Below are positions 11,943-23,703 of a DNA stretch of 64,000 bases, piece after piece. Under the pieces are notes generated by a model. It did not search any database, was not told the origin of the DNA, and saw nothing but the letters and a program-made list of their open reading frames with translations. This DNA comes from Pyrenula massariospora. Taxonomy: Eukaryota; Ascomycota; Eurotiomycetes; Pyrenulales; Pyrenulaceae. Made by a program: the position numbers and the translations under genes. Within the stretch, counting starts at the first letter, position 1. Every line of letters begins with the position of its first letter. Where the stretch lies: positions 186,001 to 250,000 of the forward strand of contig JAGFMI010000020.1 in assembly GCA_021030905.1 (NCBI GenBank), given 5' to 3'.

Positions 11943-12018
11943 ACCACCAAAGATATACCACCAAAAGATTACCACCAAACATTTATCGTCGAACGATTGC
12001 CACCAAACGATTCCCACC
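11943..12018 (+). repeat. Degenerate CCACCAAA repeat in the 5' leader
   Basis: Four copies of an ACCACCAAA-like unit (starting at 11943, 11957, 11971 and 11999) run up to the start codon, which itself follows CCCACC. The spacers are AT-rich and contain GATT-like bases. The leader is therefore nearly free of G and has no upstream ATG, which should favour efficient scanning. The unit may also be a simple expansion of the start context. Confidence 0.6.
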
Positions 12019-12380
12019 ATGAAGTTCCAGCATCTTGCCATTGCTCTCGCCGGCTTCGCCATCCTACCTTCTATCTTGGCCACGACCGTCCCAGACGCCG
12101 ACGAACCACAGATCGAACTTTCAGCCAGCGAATCAGCGATCATGGAGCTCATGCGTAAGTCGAACGGCACTTTTGATCGAGCAGCGACTATGCTGACTAA
12201 GAACGCATAGGCACAAATGTGGGCGAAAAATGCAAAGTGTACACGGACTGCGCAAGGTGCCAGCCGGGTTATTGGCGCTGTTGTTTCTCTGGCTGCCACG
12301 GTATGACGACGCCGGAGTCCAACAAATGCTCGTGTATTCCAGATGGGTCGGATGTAGGGCCGACTTGCGGATGTGCTTAG
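12019..12380 (+). CDS. Small secreted cysteine-rich protein (effector-like)
   Basis: There are two exons, 12019-12154 and 12211-12380, giving 101 residues. Residues 1-21 form a clear signal peptide (MKFQHLAIALAGFAILPSIL, then ATT). A short acidic propeptide-like stretch follows, and then a mature domain with ten cysteines, including CARC, WRCC, CSC and CGC groups, enough for five disulfides. The 56-base intron has GTAAGT, a GACTAAG branch site and a TAG acceptor. It splits an Arg codon just before the Cys-rich domain, as in many fungal effectors and antimicrobial peptides. I recognise no family. Its size, secretion and Cys content suggest action outside the cell. The gene is preceded by a TATA box and a repeated leader. 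Confidence 0.75.
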
Positions 12381-13414
12381 TTGTTGACAGTACGTTGCAG
12401 ATAGCCATGTCATGTTAGTGTTGGACCCGTTTGTGCTCAGTTGGGCAGCTTTCATGAAGCAGCCGCCTATCTACATCGGTGCTTTGTGAGGTGGAAGTCT
12501 CGGATACTCTCTAAAGGCGCTTCTTCCTCAAACGAATCTCGCACTTACGCTTCTTGTGCCCCTTTCCTTTTCCGTCCCCCCTCCCAGATCGTTGCGCCGA
12601 GGGCTCCCGTCCCCTCCCCCTCCCCCTCCCATAAACGAAGAACCCACCATACAGATTCTGCTCCCCAGACGGTTCCTTGTCCTCTTCACCATTCTATCCG
12701 ACCCTTCCGAACGCAGCATCAAACACCTCTCGACGCCACTTGCCTTAGGCCCTAGAGAGCAACCGACGTGGCATCTGCTAGTGGACCTTGGCCGTAACGC
12801 TTGTTTTCGTCCTCTACGCGCATGATGCAGTGTCTTTCTTCCCAAGCAACGACAAGCCCCGACTTAAGCTATCGTGCGGTGATAGCGGCCGCGCCAAGCT
12901 TCGAGAAGGCCATGGCAAGGCTGACCAATGGAATTGATGGGAGCCTTATCCGTATGTGGGCTCACGCCAAGGCGCCGTGATATCATCGATCGACGACCCA
13001 CGCGAATATTTTCCGCTGCTTCAAAGACGAATGGCATCGCCACATAGGGCCTCTCAACATGAAAGCTCGAACGGCTCACCCAACAAAGATGAAAATTGAT
13101 GCTTCTGCAATGTGTGACTTGTAAAAAGCCAGCTTTACCACACCGGACGGTGCCATCCTTCCGTGCAGATGACCCGGTGCCGGAAAGATTTGAAATCGTC
13201 AGGAACCAGTTCCCCGGATATAGGAGTTTATCCAATGCATGATGTGTAACTGGGCCAAGATGCGGCCTGTGCATTGCCTGCACACAAGGCGCTAAGGGAG
13301 ACATGGAGCCGGGAAAAGTTCAGAAAACCCTCACTAGTCGATGTTGAGAGCGGATTGGTTGAGGCAAGTGTAGGTGGACCGCAGAAAGAGCGATGAAGTC
13401 AGTGTTGCTGCTGT
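12381..13414. other. Intergenic between secreted protein and dehydrogenase
   Basis: A 1.0-kb gap. Its left third is pyrimidine-rich (12540-12660). A reversed CCAAT box (ATTGG at 13354-13358) lies near the right end. No gene was supported. Confidence 0.5.
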
Positions 13415-13420
13415 TATAAA
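13415..13420 (+). promoter_or_regulatory. TATA box of the alcohol dehydrogenase gene
   Basis: TATAAA lies 130 bases before the ATG at 13545, with a reversed CCAAT box 61 bases further upstream. This is an ordinary strong-promoter layout. Confidence 0.55.
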
Positions 13421-13544
13421 GTCTTGCTTCTCCCCAAGTCTACCTTTAACGGGAAATTCACTCCCACAGACACAAGTTTACTCTAAAAGCACCTCCGAGA
13501 ATTACATAAGCACCATCCACAGTAAACTCCATTAACACACAGCC

Positions 13545-14677
13545 ATGTCGAACGATTACAAATTCGAGGGTTGGATGGGCCTCAGCCCTGACGCCGTCAA
13601 GGGCAACATGAAGTGGCAATCTTACGAACCAAAGCCCTTCCAAGACACCGACATTGACATCCAAATCACTCACTGCGGTATCTGCGGGTACGTGGAGCAC
13701 GATCAACCTCCATAAGCTCCAAAGCTCACACAACTTCCAGATCGGACATCCACACCCTCCGCTCCGGCTGGGCACCCGCCAACTACCCCGTCGTCGTCGG
13801 CCACGAGATCGTCGGAAGAGCCGTCCGCGTCGGACCAAAGGCAGAGGGCGGCATCAAAGTCGGCGACCGCGTCGGCGTCGGCGCCCAATCCTCCTCCTGC
13901 CTCAAACCAGACTGCGATGAATGCACCCACGACATGGAACAATTCTGCGCCCAGATAGCCCCTACCTTCGACTCCAAGTTCCCAGACGGCTCCAAAACCT
14001 ACGGCGGCTACGCCAACTACTGGCGCGGCCCCTCACACTTTGTCGTCAAGATCCCCGCCGGTCTCCCCAGCGACGAGGCCGCCCCCATGCTCTGCGGCGG
14101 CATCACCACCTACTCCCCGCTCATCCACAACGGCGCGGGCCCCGGCAAGCGCGTCGGCATCGTCGGCATCGGCGGCTTGGGCCACTTCGGGCTCCTCTGG
14201 GCCAAAGCCCTCGGCTGCGACAAGATCGTCGCCATCTCCCGCACGGCCGCTAAGAAGAACGACGCACTCAAAATGGGCGCCGACGATTTCATCGCGACGG
14301 ACGACGACAAGGACTGGGCGGAACACCACTCGCGTTCGCTCGATCTGATCGTGTCCACCGTTTCTTCGCCCAAGATGCCCCTGCCCGAATACCTCCAGCT
14401 GCTCCGCACGAACGGGACGTTTGTGCAGGTCGGCGCGCCGGAGGATTTGATCCCGCCGTTCAACGCGTTCGCGTTGATCGCGAAGGGGGTTAAGATTGGG
14501 GGCAGCGCGATTGGGAGCCCCAAGGAGATTCGGGAGATGCTGGCGTTAGCTGAGAAACAAAAAGTGAAGGCCTGGGTGCAGAAGAGGCCGATGGCGGAGG
14601 CGAATCGGGCGGTGGTGGATATGGATGCGGGGAGGGCGCGGTATCGGTATACGCTGGTTAATGAGAAGCAGTTGTGA
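13545..14677 (+). CDS. Zinc alcohol dehydrogenase, NADP-dependent Adh6/7 type
   Basis: There are two exons, 13545-13687 and 13741-14677, giving 359 residues. The junction completes CGICGSDIHTL, which carries the first catalytic zinc ligand, followed by VVGHEIVG with the catalytic His-Glu. A second Cys cluster (CLKPDCDECTHDMEQFC) binds the structural zinc. The nucleotide-binding glycines are in VGIGGLGHFGLLWAKALG. These features fit the cinnamyl-alcohol/Adh6-Adh7 branch of medium-chain dehydrogenases, which are cytosolic enzymes that reduce aromatic and aliphatic aldehydes with NADPH. The length is normal. Third codon positions change from C-rich to G-rich near 14400. The substrate cannot be told from sequence. 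Confidence 0.9.
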
Positions 14678-15770
14678 GGAGATTTTGGGGGTGGGATCAG
14701 GCGGATGGGAAGGGAAGGTAATTTGTTAAGAACCGTTGACGGGAGAGATTTGGACTTGATGGGCTGGAGATCGAAGTCCACCCTAGGAAACAGTGATAAC
14801 CTACCTAGGTAGCTAGCTCAACCGCGCCTCTTCCACTCTCAAACCAATCATCCAAACATTAATCATCCACCTACTCACTCACACATGACATGGCCTCCTA
14901 ATCTCTCCCTTGATCTCCACATCCACCATGACCTACCCAAACACCCTAATATCCTCCCCTCCCGCCCCCCCTCCCCAAGTCCAAACATCACCCAAACCAT
15001 CCCACCACCACCCCCTCCCCCGTCTCTCCTTCTTCAACCAGTCCTCCCACGTCCGATCTTGCCACCACACCCAGCCATACCCATACCCGTCAACAATACC
15101 TCACAAGATCCACCTAAGACATCACTACCGGTTAGCGCCAAGCTCAGGCGCGCTGTAGCATGTCAACGCCCCTCTAACTTAATTTAACTCACAAAACTTA
15201 CCTTGGCTACGACGACGCAGGAAAAGAAAACGCTACGGACGTGATTCAGTGCTTTTGGGGGGGGTCCATGAGAGTGCGGAGGGACGGGAGAGAGAGAAGC
15301 GTATAGACTAGATAGATTTTCTCGGTGTGTGGTTTTGGAAAGAGGGTGCCTGGGAGAGGGAGATTTGGGAGGAGGAGGATAAAGACTGGACTGCGGAAGA
15401 GATGGGTAAGGGGTGGGCTGGGTCGGTCTTGTCTTGGGAAGGAGATGGTTGTTGAAAATGCCGTGGGGAGGACTATTTTAGTGGTCGGCTTATTTAGCAT
15501 TGAGAATAAATGTCTATCTATGCGGATGTCTTTTCATAGTAAATATCTAGTTCAGGCCGTTTCTGCGTAAAATCGTGGGCGCTCGAGTGTCGCCGAGAAG
15601 GTTCAACCCCCGTGCCTGAAATAGGGGGATATATAGCAGGGATGCGGATCGCCTTCGGAGGAAACCCCATTCAAATATTGCGCCTGGAAGGCTCGTCCCA
15701 GACACTTCCGTCACATTGACGGACGGCGCCTTGATGACCATCTCTCCACGGAGCCTTCGTCTGATCATCG
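14678..15770. other. Intergenic with a C-rich to G-rich switch
   Basis: About 1.1 kb. 14880-15110 is strongly C-rich and 15250-15440 strongly G-rich on the plus strand. A perfect 12-base palindrome CTACCTAGGTAG lies at 14801-14812. Short Pro-rich open frames follow from the composition, and none looks like a gene. Confidence 0.5.
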
Positions 15771-17295
15771 CTACGCATCCGGAACAATGAGCGACTCGTC
15801 CCGCTGCAAAGCGCCTGTTCTCTGGGCCTGGACGTCTCTGCTGAGCCGCCAGCCGCGGTCCTGCAGACGGGCCAACTGGATAAGAACAAAGATTTAGCAT
15901 ATTTGGATTCCTGTTGCAGGGAAGGGGGAGGGTTGGGGCGAAGGGTACCAGAGAAAAAAAGACGTAGTTGTCAGGATTGTGGATTCCTTCGTTGTTTCGG
16001 AGGTTGATTGCGCTGTCCCAGTCATAGGCGGCTTCGCCGGGCCAGATGGGTGATTCGGCGTGGCCCACTGTGTGCCGCCGTGGCAAATGGTTAGTGTTGT
16101 GGGGAAGATGTTATGACACGGGAATGGAAAAATCGTTATTAAGTGTAGGAGGGTACTCAGGTTTACGGAGGATTTTGAGAAGATGAAAGCAAAGATGCGG
16201 TGAAGGAGTTTTGCTTACTGTTCCATGGTGGGAGATGATGCATCTACGGCGGGACTTGTTAGTAAGGGAAGAGCAATGGAAACTATCACGGATGACGGGA
16301 TAGCGCACTTCATGCAGGATAACAGCGGCAGTTACAGCCATGAAATTGTTGATCGGGGAAAGCATTCTTCTCCCGTGGTGTTGTATGGGCAATCGCGAAA
16401 GGTCTCTGGTGTCGAGTATATTGCCAAGATTCGAAAACATTGATCTTAGTTGGAAGTCGCATATCTAAAGGCGCGAAAGAAACGTCGGGTCAGTATTTGC
16501 AAAGTACATACATAGTCAGCAACAGACAGTGATGGTAGCTCTCCTTGGATTTTGTCCTTGCGACGATTCATCAGGCGAATACCTTCTATTGGTCTGCGCC
16601 TGTGTGATGTGATTAGGATCTTGGCAACCGTCGGTCTTGCCCAACAACCTAGAAAAGTAAACGTGCCGCGTTAGCGACTGAGTTTGGAGAATTTCTGCAT
16701 GTTCTGCTTTCTTACATTCCATTATCCCTATCTTCCCACTCCTTCCACTGCTCATCATCGTCCTTGACATCCCTCCAATCAGGGCGTAAGGCTTGTGGTG
16801 TATGGTTTGGATCATTCACAGGATCCTTCCTCAGCTTCCATCTTGCATTAGGAAAAGGAGGATCTCGACGACCGTCGTCACAATAGATTCGATAATTCGC
16901 TTGTTTCCGATCACCAATCGGGACCATTGCAGATATACCAGGGTCCGGCATACTAGGGTGGCCCAGTATTTCTGCAGAATAGATCTCAGTCGGGGGCAGG
17001 ACTTGCTTAAGATACAAAGTCAGTACTCACCTGCAACGTAGTGGATCAACATGTTATAGTCAGGATCCGTTCGCTGCGAGAATAGTAATTGAAAGTACTC
17101 TTCCTGTAACGTATCCGTTGGTGTTTCTATTCGGTGGGCTCCACGGTCCGCCCACTTGAGTGCGTCGGGGTATGCATTCCTGACGTGATTAATGGGACGG
17201 TCACATGATTGATCGATCCAGTACGTCAAGGGTTCTGGAGGTGTGCAAACTACGAGATTCATGAGAGAGAGAAGCCATATTGATAAGATCTTCAT
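15771..17295 (-). CDS. Secreted metallopeptidase-like protein, active site altered
   Basis: The best model has six exons: 17295-17031, 16971-16716, 16648-16528, 16464-16248, 16067-15949 and 15875-15771, about 360 residues. A signal peptide (MKILSIWLLSLMNLVVC) leads into YWIDQSCDRPINHVRNAYPDA, the start of a fungal secreted peptidase-like family. Later blocks are RIYCDDG, RRATITICDF, and NPDNYVFFSLLARLQDRGW near the end. At the position of the zinc-binding HExxH the sequence is ILHEVRYPV, so the second His is missing and catalysis is doubtful. The intron after RRATIT uses a weak GTCTGT donor. The end of the fourth exon is uncertain: a better GTAAGC donor at 16218 would shift the frame of the next exon. 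The gene is therefore either oddly spliced or already decaying. Confidence 0.6.
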
Positions 17296-19117
17296 GTTCT
17301 TCTGACGAACGGTTGTGGATCAGGACGCGTTGATGGGCCGAATCTTGTAATCAGAATGGTACACATAATGAGATCCAGCTTGTTGATTAATACAAGGTAA
17401 CTTAGCTTCTATGAAATACAATCAGCACAGCCTTTGCAAACAGTGAGCCTTGCCATACATGGTTCTCTGACCGCGGCCAACTGTCCGCCAAACGGTCAGG
17501 TTGTCAGCCCCCGGACTGCGGAACTGTTCGTTCTAGGCGATCCGGCAAGACCCCAACAGGCGCTGTGGCGCAATCCATTGTTAGGCGTTCACAGAGTACT
17601 AGAGCATGATATGATTATCTCGGAGATAAACCGAAAACAAGTTCCTCATGACGTTGATACAAATTTTCCGGTGCAGGTCAAGGGGACAGTTTGGGGCAGC
17701 CAGGCGCCTTAGCCACATGCCGCATCCTCAGACATGGCTGTGACATTTACATTATCAAAATCGGCTTTTATGGCTTTAAAGTAGAACTTTGATTTTCTTG
17801 ATAGTTTTGTGGATGTTTTGGAAGTATCTCCACCATCCGGCGGGCTTCTTTGGTGATGAGGTTTACCTTGAAAATCTTCGAACGCATAACACGGAGCGGA
17901 ATTACCTTGATCCGAAGACCATTGCATTAGGTACCTAGGTACCTAAGGTTAATGATAGGTGTCAAGAATATCTGAGAAGACGAAACTTCTGGAAATTAAC
18001 ATTTAAACGCCTCGAGATATATTGATGACTCTTTCAACCATCAGATGAGACTTCTGAAGCCAGGAAGGGTGATTCTTGGACTATTGCCATCATAATCACC
18101 GGTCATCCCACTAATATCTCCATTTTTTAATCTGACTCACTATCCCTTATCATGTACTCTACGGTCCTCTTAGGGTCGATAACTATGTTCCTAGATCAAT
18201 AGAAAACCAAACACATTTGCAACAGGCTGATCTGTATGACTACGGCGCTTGGTTGCCTCGAAACGTCCCCAAGTCGACACCAAGCAACGCTAGCATTGCG
18301 TACTTCACATCGTCAAAGAACCAAACTAATATAGATGAAAAGGAGCCTAGGAGACCATCGCGAAATCTATAATATTAGTAATGAACGGAGGGTGAAATCA
18401 TGATGTGGTCTATTAGGCCGAGGGCTGAATAGGTAATTACATTAACGCAAATAGAGGCTGGTAGTTTTAGTAATTCCACGAAACTACCGTTGGCGAATTT
18501 GCATAGTAAATCAATATCCTTATCAACTTCCCATATGATAATAGATTAATTGTCTCGCCAGAGACCAATCATCCCCAAGATTAAATACGAAGCGAGAGGA
18601 GACGGGAGCGCAGTTATTCTTCGGAATGAGGAATAAGGCGAAAAGAGAAGCTATGATTTAGAGAGTTTCTATCTTCTTAGTCAGTTATTATGGGTCTGAG
18701 TGTAGCTTAAGTACTGGACTACGGTGCATAGCCATAGGACGATTGATAAATACGGTCAAGATACGGATTGTAAAGCTGCAAAATGTTTTATCTTGGGCGA
18801 AAACATGACCAGTCGTTTTCACAGTTGATATACCCTGATCGATAGCACAAAAGTCACAATTGCTGATAGCCACCAGTCAAATGTCTTGACTTGTTGTCTA
18901 CATCGCGACTGTCATCTCCAGAGATACGGTAATCACAATGACTTGCCGTTCTCTAGCTAGTGCACTATGCTGCAGGATCGCGTTTTCGTTTTCTCTTACT
19001 CTGCGTACCCGAGATGGTTTTCTATTGACGGGCTTGGCGTCTGTTCCGAACTGGCATTCCGATTCTTGCGCGACTTTGCCGACGCTTTGGTATACGATAA
19101 TATTGTTTCTCATTCAC
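17296..19117. other. AT-rich intergenic region
   Basis: About 1.8 kb of AT-rich DNA, most marked from 18000 to 18900, with only short overlapping open frames. It may be an old element changed beyond recognition, but I see no terminal repeats or coding remnants. A 20-base palindrome lies at 17927-17946. Confidence 0.5.
17927..17946. repeat. Perfect 20-base palindrome
   Basis: TTAGGTACCTAGGTACCTAA equals its own reverse complement. It is built from tandem TAGGTACC units, which occur commonly between genes of ascomycetes. A related CTACCTAGGTAG lies at 14801-14812. No function is inferred. Confidence 0.8.
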
Positions 19118-21558
19118 TTAAAGTGGTGTGTCCGCGTAATTTTCCTCCGAGTTGCCATCGAATACAATACTACAAACAGTTTCAGTATCATCTTTCGTTA
19201 AGGAACGCGGAATTTCTACCTCAAACTTCTGCGTATCCTCTGCTATGGTGCTGCTCTCCCTGCAGAAAATTCGCGCTTTGCTAAACATAAGGAAGACATC
19301 TTCCTGGAATTCTAGCAAACTGTTGTATTTGTCGTTGTTCATCTTCAGCTCGATATCGTCCATGAAAATCGGATTTTGAATGGGTTGCCTTGCTCTTATG
19401 TCATTCGTATTGCCACTTTGACAGTATTTTTGGATATCAGATCCTTGTGTCCACATCTTTTTCATCGAACCTATGATTATCTTAGCGACTTGGTTTATTG
19501 TATGTCTTTCTACATTTCCAACTCCATGTGATTCAGATGGCCATGGAAAGGTCTTCAATGCTGCTTGGTTTCTATGAAGAGGTCTCACTGGCTCCTCTTG
19601 TGCACCTTCCCATCTATTTTTCCGTGTTGCCATAGACTGTAAGGTAACCTTTTCTTGAGATCTGGCGAAATGTTGTAATATGGCATCGTTTTCGGTATTC
19701 ATATCATTACCTCGAATGCTTCGAGACATTTGCGGACTTTCCCAGACTTCTTTCCAACAAGTATGCGGGCTTTCCGGTATAATGCAAGTAGAATCTGAAG
19801 GGTTTGAGACGTCGTCGTCGTCGGTTCTAATAGACTCTTCGGCGCTGCTGGAATTTGAAAAGTCTTCCAGCTCTGCAATCGTGCTTCGGGCTTGAATTGT
19901 ATGTTCCATATCTGTACTCGAGTTATCGGTGTCAATTCGCTCTGGTAGAGCTAGCATGAACATCGCAAGGAAGTGGTCAAAGATATGTGCTTGGAGTAGG
20001 CTCTGTTTTTTCTTCGCTGTGATTACATTTGCCGGTTGCGTACGCGTAGCTATCGGTAATGCAGAATCTGGATGAAAGTCGCAGAACGGACAGCTTTTGA
20101 ATGGCTCTATTGATGGATTGCCTTTAGCAGACGTAAGTTTCGAGAGGTTCCGCAAAGACATAGCGGACATATGAGCATTGGCTAGGTGTTCAGTGTAGTC
20201 ATCTGATGTCACGAACTTGATAGGTTCATGTTTAGGGTTGTCACCTTCACACCACCATTCCATGGAGTGAGCCCACTTGTGGTGCTCGATCCAATCACTC
20301 CACGTTTCTAAGACGAGATTTTCATATACACAATCCGGCTCAACGCATACATATGGCTGTAGATCACGTATAACGTGTTTTCGCCAAGGTTTTGATTCTC
20401 TCTCATTGGCCTCAACAAGAAGGCAGCAGTAAGGGCACTCGAAATGGGTCGCTTTGTCAGGCAATGGTGGGGGTGATGGAAATGCTAAACTGTTCTTGAC
20501 AGACTTTACCGTAGATGCCACTATTGTGGGCAGCGTAAACTTAGGTGAAGGTACCGCCTGTAAAGTTGTGGCGCGGGTAAGTGCTGTAACATCTGTCCGA
20601 GACTTATGGTAGAATTCAGTACGTACGGCAGGAATGTTGGAAGTATATTCGGCAGCAGAGGGTACAAACATTTTTGTATTTGCGTGAAGCAACTTTACCG
20701 GAGGGACGTTCTCAGTTGCAGGCTGGCCGCCGTAGGCAAGTCGTTTTTGACGTCTGGCTTGATACAGGAACCTTCGGCGACGCAATGAGATCGCTCGACA
20801 TATTCTACTCAAAAGCGGCTCGGTAAGCTGAAATCGGAGCCGAAGAACTAATGGGAGGAAGTCCTTTTCAAAAATCTTGGTTTGATTCACCCCGTCTTCG
20901 TAGTGGACATACCCTGCCGCTTTCGTTGTTCGGCTCCGGACGCCAGAGGCTCGGATTGCATGTGCAAGCTTAATCAGTTTAATAAGAACATCCGAAATGT
21001 GTTCAAAGCGATACTGAAGTTGAAGACTTGATAGTTCTATGCCAGAGAGCGTCTCATCTTCACTGGCAGAGCTAGACTCATCGCTTAAGTCGCACTTGGC
21101 GGGGTTGTTGTCTTCGTCGTATGGGCTGTCGGCCAGTAGAAGAGACAGGCCTGGATATTATCAAAAATGGACTCCTACACAATCTATCACAGCTTACTAT
21201 CAGCCAGGTCTGAGCCCAAGCTCCGGAGGAGAGATAAAATGCCATCTCTAACATCCGGCGCCTCGCGCAGACGGTAATCCAGCGACCTATGATCAGATGC
21301 AAAGACACCTATATTATTTGCCCAGAGTCGAAATTGTTGAAATTCATCACGAAGATCCTCGACGGTCAGTATCGGCGATTTTGCAATTGGTTGCTTAAAG
21401 AGGGCCGCCATGCGCTGAATGGCTGTCGCATTATGACTTGCGGCAGAAAATATTGCGGTGAAACAAGTGGAAGCATGAATCGCAGATTCTCTTATGCCAT
21501 TATCTTTGCAGGCTAGATCATCAAGGCTGCGTGCAATCTCACCGCCGTCTTCTTGCAT
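19118..21558 (-). CDS. Fungal C2H2-type zinc finger protein
   Basis: There are two exons, 21558-21198 and 21150-19118, giving 797 residues. The start is the first ATG in frame (MQEDGGEIARS). Residues of roughly 1-120 form the helical N-terminal domain (FRLWANNIGVFASDHRSLDYRL) common to a large fungal family. The centre has FECPYCCLLVEANE, YVCVEPDC and an HxxxxH pattern around WCEGDNPKHEPI, three irregular Cys/His fingers, followed by SCPFCDF with a distal histidine pair. The C-terminal 300 residues are polar and probably disordered. Such proteins are often linked with fungal NLR or HET loci, but their role is not known. The gene is divergent from a DUF7580 gene 392 bases away. Confidence 0.75.
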
Positions 21559-21950
21559 GCTGTTGTGTTCGATAATGGCAAGAGTAAGGGCAGCGATGAG
21601 ATGTAAAAAACCCTTGGGGAGCAAGTCGGCCTGTGTTCTGCGCCATCAGATGAGTCGCCGATCAGGCTGAGAAAGCGTTCTACGGATGCGATAGTTGACT
21701 GATTGCCGCAGCTCTGCCTCGCTGAATCCAAAACAGGCTGGCCAAGAAGAGCTGCACGTATTGAGCCACCGCCGTTAAATTTTCTGGGGCGGTGCATCCC
21801 CGCTCTCAGCGCCCTTCATTGCATATCATGGACTTAGATCATCGATCTCCCCCTTCGTTTTCTCAATCATGCTTGAATGATTCTCAGCATAGTCTATCGT
21901 TATTCTTCTTGGCATGTTCTAAGTAAAGGTGCCTCCAGATCCCGGACGTT
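21559..21950. promoter_or_regulatory. Shared divergent promoter region
   Basis: 392 bases separate the start codons of the C2H2-type gene (minus) and the DUF7580 gene (plus). Both promoters must lie here, which allows co-regulation. No clear TATA box was seen. A small upstream exon of the minus gene cannot be excluded. Confidence 0.5.
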
Positions 21951-23703
21951 ATGAAGTATCCAATGTCAGGTGTCGAGGTGGCTGGCCTCCTGCTGGCAGT
22001 CTTACCACTGTTCGTATCTGCGGCCGAGCATTATTGTGATGGCCTGGGATTCGTGAGACGTGCTGTACGAAGACGAGAATTCATCGTCCAGTATAAAAAC
22101 GAGCTCACACTGCAACGCACATTTCTGGCTCTTTACGTCAAAGCTTTGATTGGCAGAACTGGGCTTTCTCCAATAGTACAGTTCGAACTTGCGGAGAACC
22201 CAAATGCAGCAGCTTGGCAAACTCCCGAGGTTGCTAGTGAGCTGAAGAGATCACTAGGAGAGGCACATCTCCCGTTCGTCAATCTCATATCGCGTATATG
22301 TGCGCTTTTGATTCAGCACGTCCGATCCAACGAGAATGGTACTACCTTAGCGGACGAGGACATGGTAAGTCTTAACGATCGCATTTTCGACTTTGGATAA
22401 CTGTGCAGCTTAGGTTCAGCGACTAAAAACTCTATGCCTTGACGCCGACACAGCGCCAAACTCCAAAAGGCCGGAAAAGGTTCAAATATGGGAGCGACTG
22501 AAGTTCAGCTGGAAACATAGTGAACGCACGTCCTTATTATTGGAGCTGAGAGCATGCAATACTGACCTTGAAAAATTGAATAGAGCTCTAGACAGCGCTA
22601 AACCATACGAGCGAAAGCAGCAAAGCCGAAGGGCTCATGAAACATTCGAGCTTCGAGATGCAACAGAGCAGCTGTACAGGATCATGTGCAAAGCATGTAG
22701 TTGCCAGCCATCGAAATCTCGTGACATTAGTCTCGGATTGCAGATCCACGCTCATCGATTGCGTAAAGACTTTGATCCTTGTTTTCATATGCTATGGTTT
22801 GATGCAAATCATAAACCTTGCGGACTATCTGCGACAATCGCAAAGGAACAGATTCAAGCTCCGCCGAAAAAGAAAGTTCGACTTGACCTTACTCCTCCTA
22901 CAGTGAAGAATGTCGACCTCCAGAAAATGAAAAGGCTGATCGACATTTGCAAAGGACATAGTCTGGCGCAACGGAATAATAGCCCTTTGGAACTTCTGGT
23001 ATATGAAAATGGCGACGTATACACTACTCAAGAATCTACCCGAAGGCAGCAGTTGCCCAAAGGTGATCAGGTGCTCTCCCTCCCTGATCTTATGTCAAAT
23101 CTGCAGATTTATGACCGCAAGACTTGGCTGCATAGGGAGAAGGCGATTCTAGCCGTAGTGTTGTCGTACTCACTCCTTCAGCTGCACGAGAGCTCCTGGT
23201 TGCAACCTTATTGGAATTCTGAGAGTATAGCATTCCTAGATTTGGGCCTCAACAATCTCGCAAAATCACAAAGCCCAGACCAACGTGTCAAGCTTCGAAG
23301 CCCCTATACGCGATCAATCACTCGGCCTTCTCCGGACTCCACAAGCTCTACCACACTCCGCCCCGCAAGACGGAATGCGCATATCCATGCTCTCGGGGTG
23401 ATTCTACTTGAGATTTACCTGAACCACTTGATCAAGGCGGATGTTACTGCTCAGGACGACTGTGACTACCGCAGTATCGCGCAAGACTTGCTCGATGAGC
23501 ATTCAGACGACTTTACTATGAAACCCGAGTTTTTGCACGCTGTCAGATTTTGTCTATCTCCCCATCCAAATCCCTTTACGGGATCATTCAGTTTCGAGGA
23601 TGCGGGATTTCACGAGATATTCTACACCGAGGTCATTTCGAAACTGGAGGACAATCTGATGGCCAACTTTGGCATTAACGATAGCTTCTGGCAGAGTGAA
23701 TGA
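21951..23703 (+). CDS. DUF7580 (HeLo-like/prion-inhibition type) protein
   Basis: There are two exons, 21951-22364 and 22414-23703, giving 567 residues, or 563 from the second ATG, where the family usually begins (MSGVEVAGLLLAVLPLFVSA). The hydrophobic N-terminus followed by AEHYCDGL is typical of fungal proteins carrying DUF7580, whose N-terminal helical part resembles the HeLo-like domains of cell-death effectors. The C-terminal part has pieces of a degenerate kinase-like fold (LHESSWLQPYW, then HIHALGVILLEIYL) but no catalytic loop. The 49-base intron has GTAAGT and CTTAG. A role in incompatibility or immunity is an inference from the family. Confidence 0.75.

Noticed and set aside
17927-17946. 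Palindrome as the end of a transposon
   Set aside because: No matching partner copy at a sensible distance, no target duplication and no transposase remnant; similar TAGGTACC strings are common between ascomycete genes.
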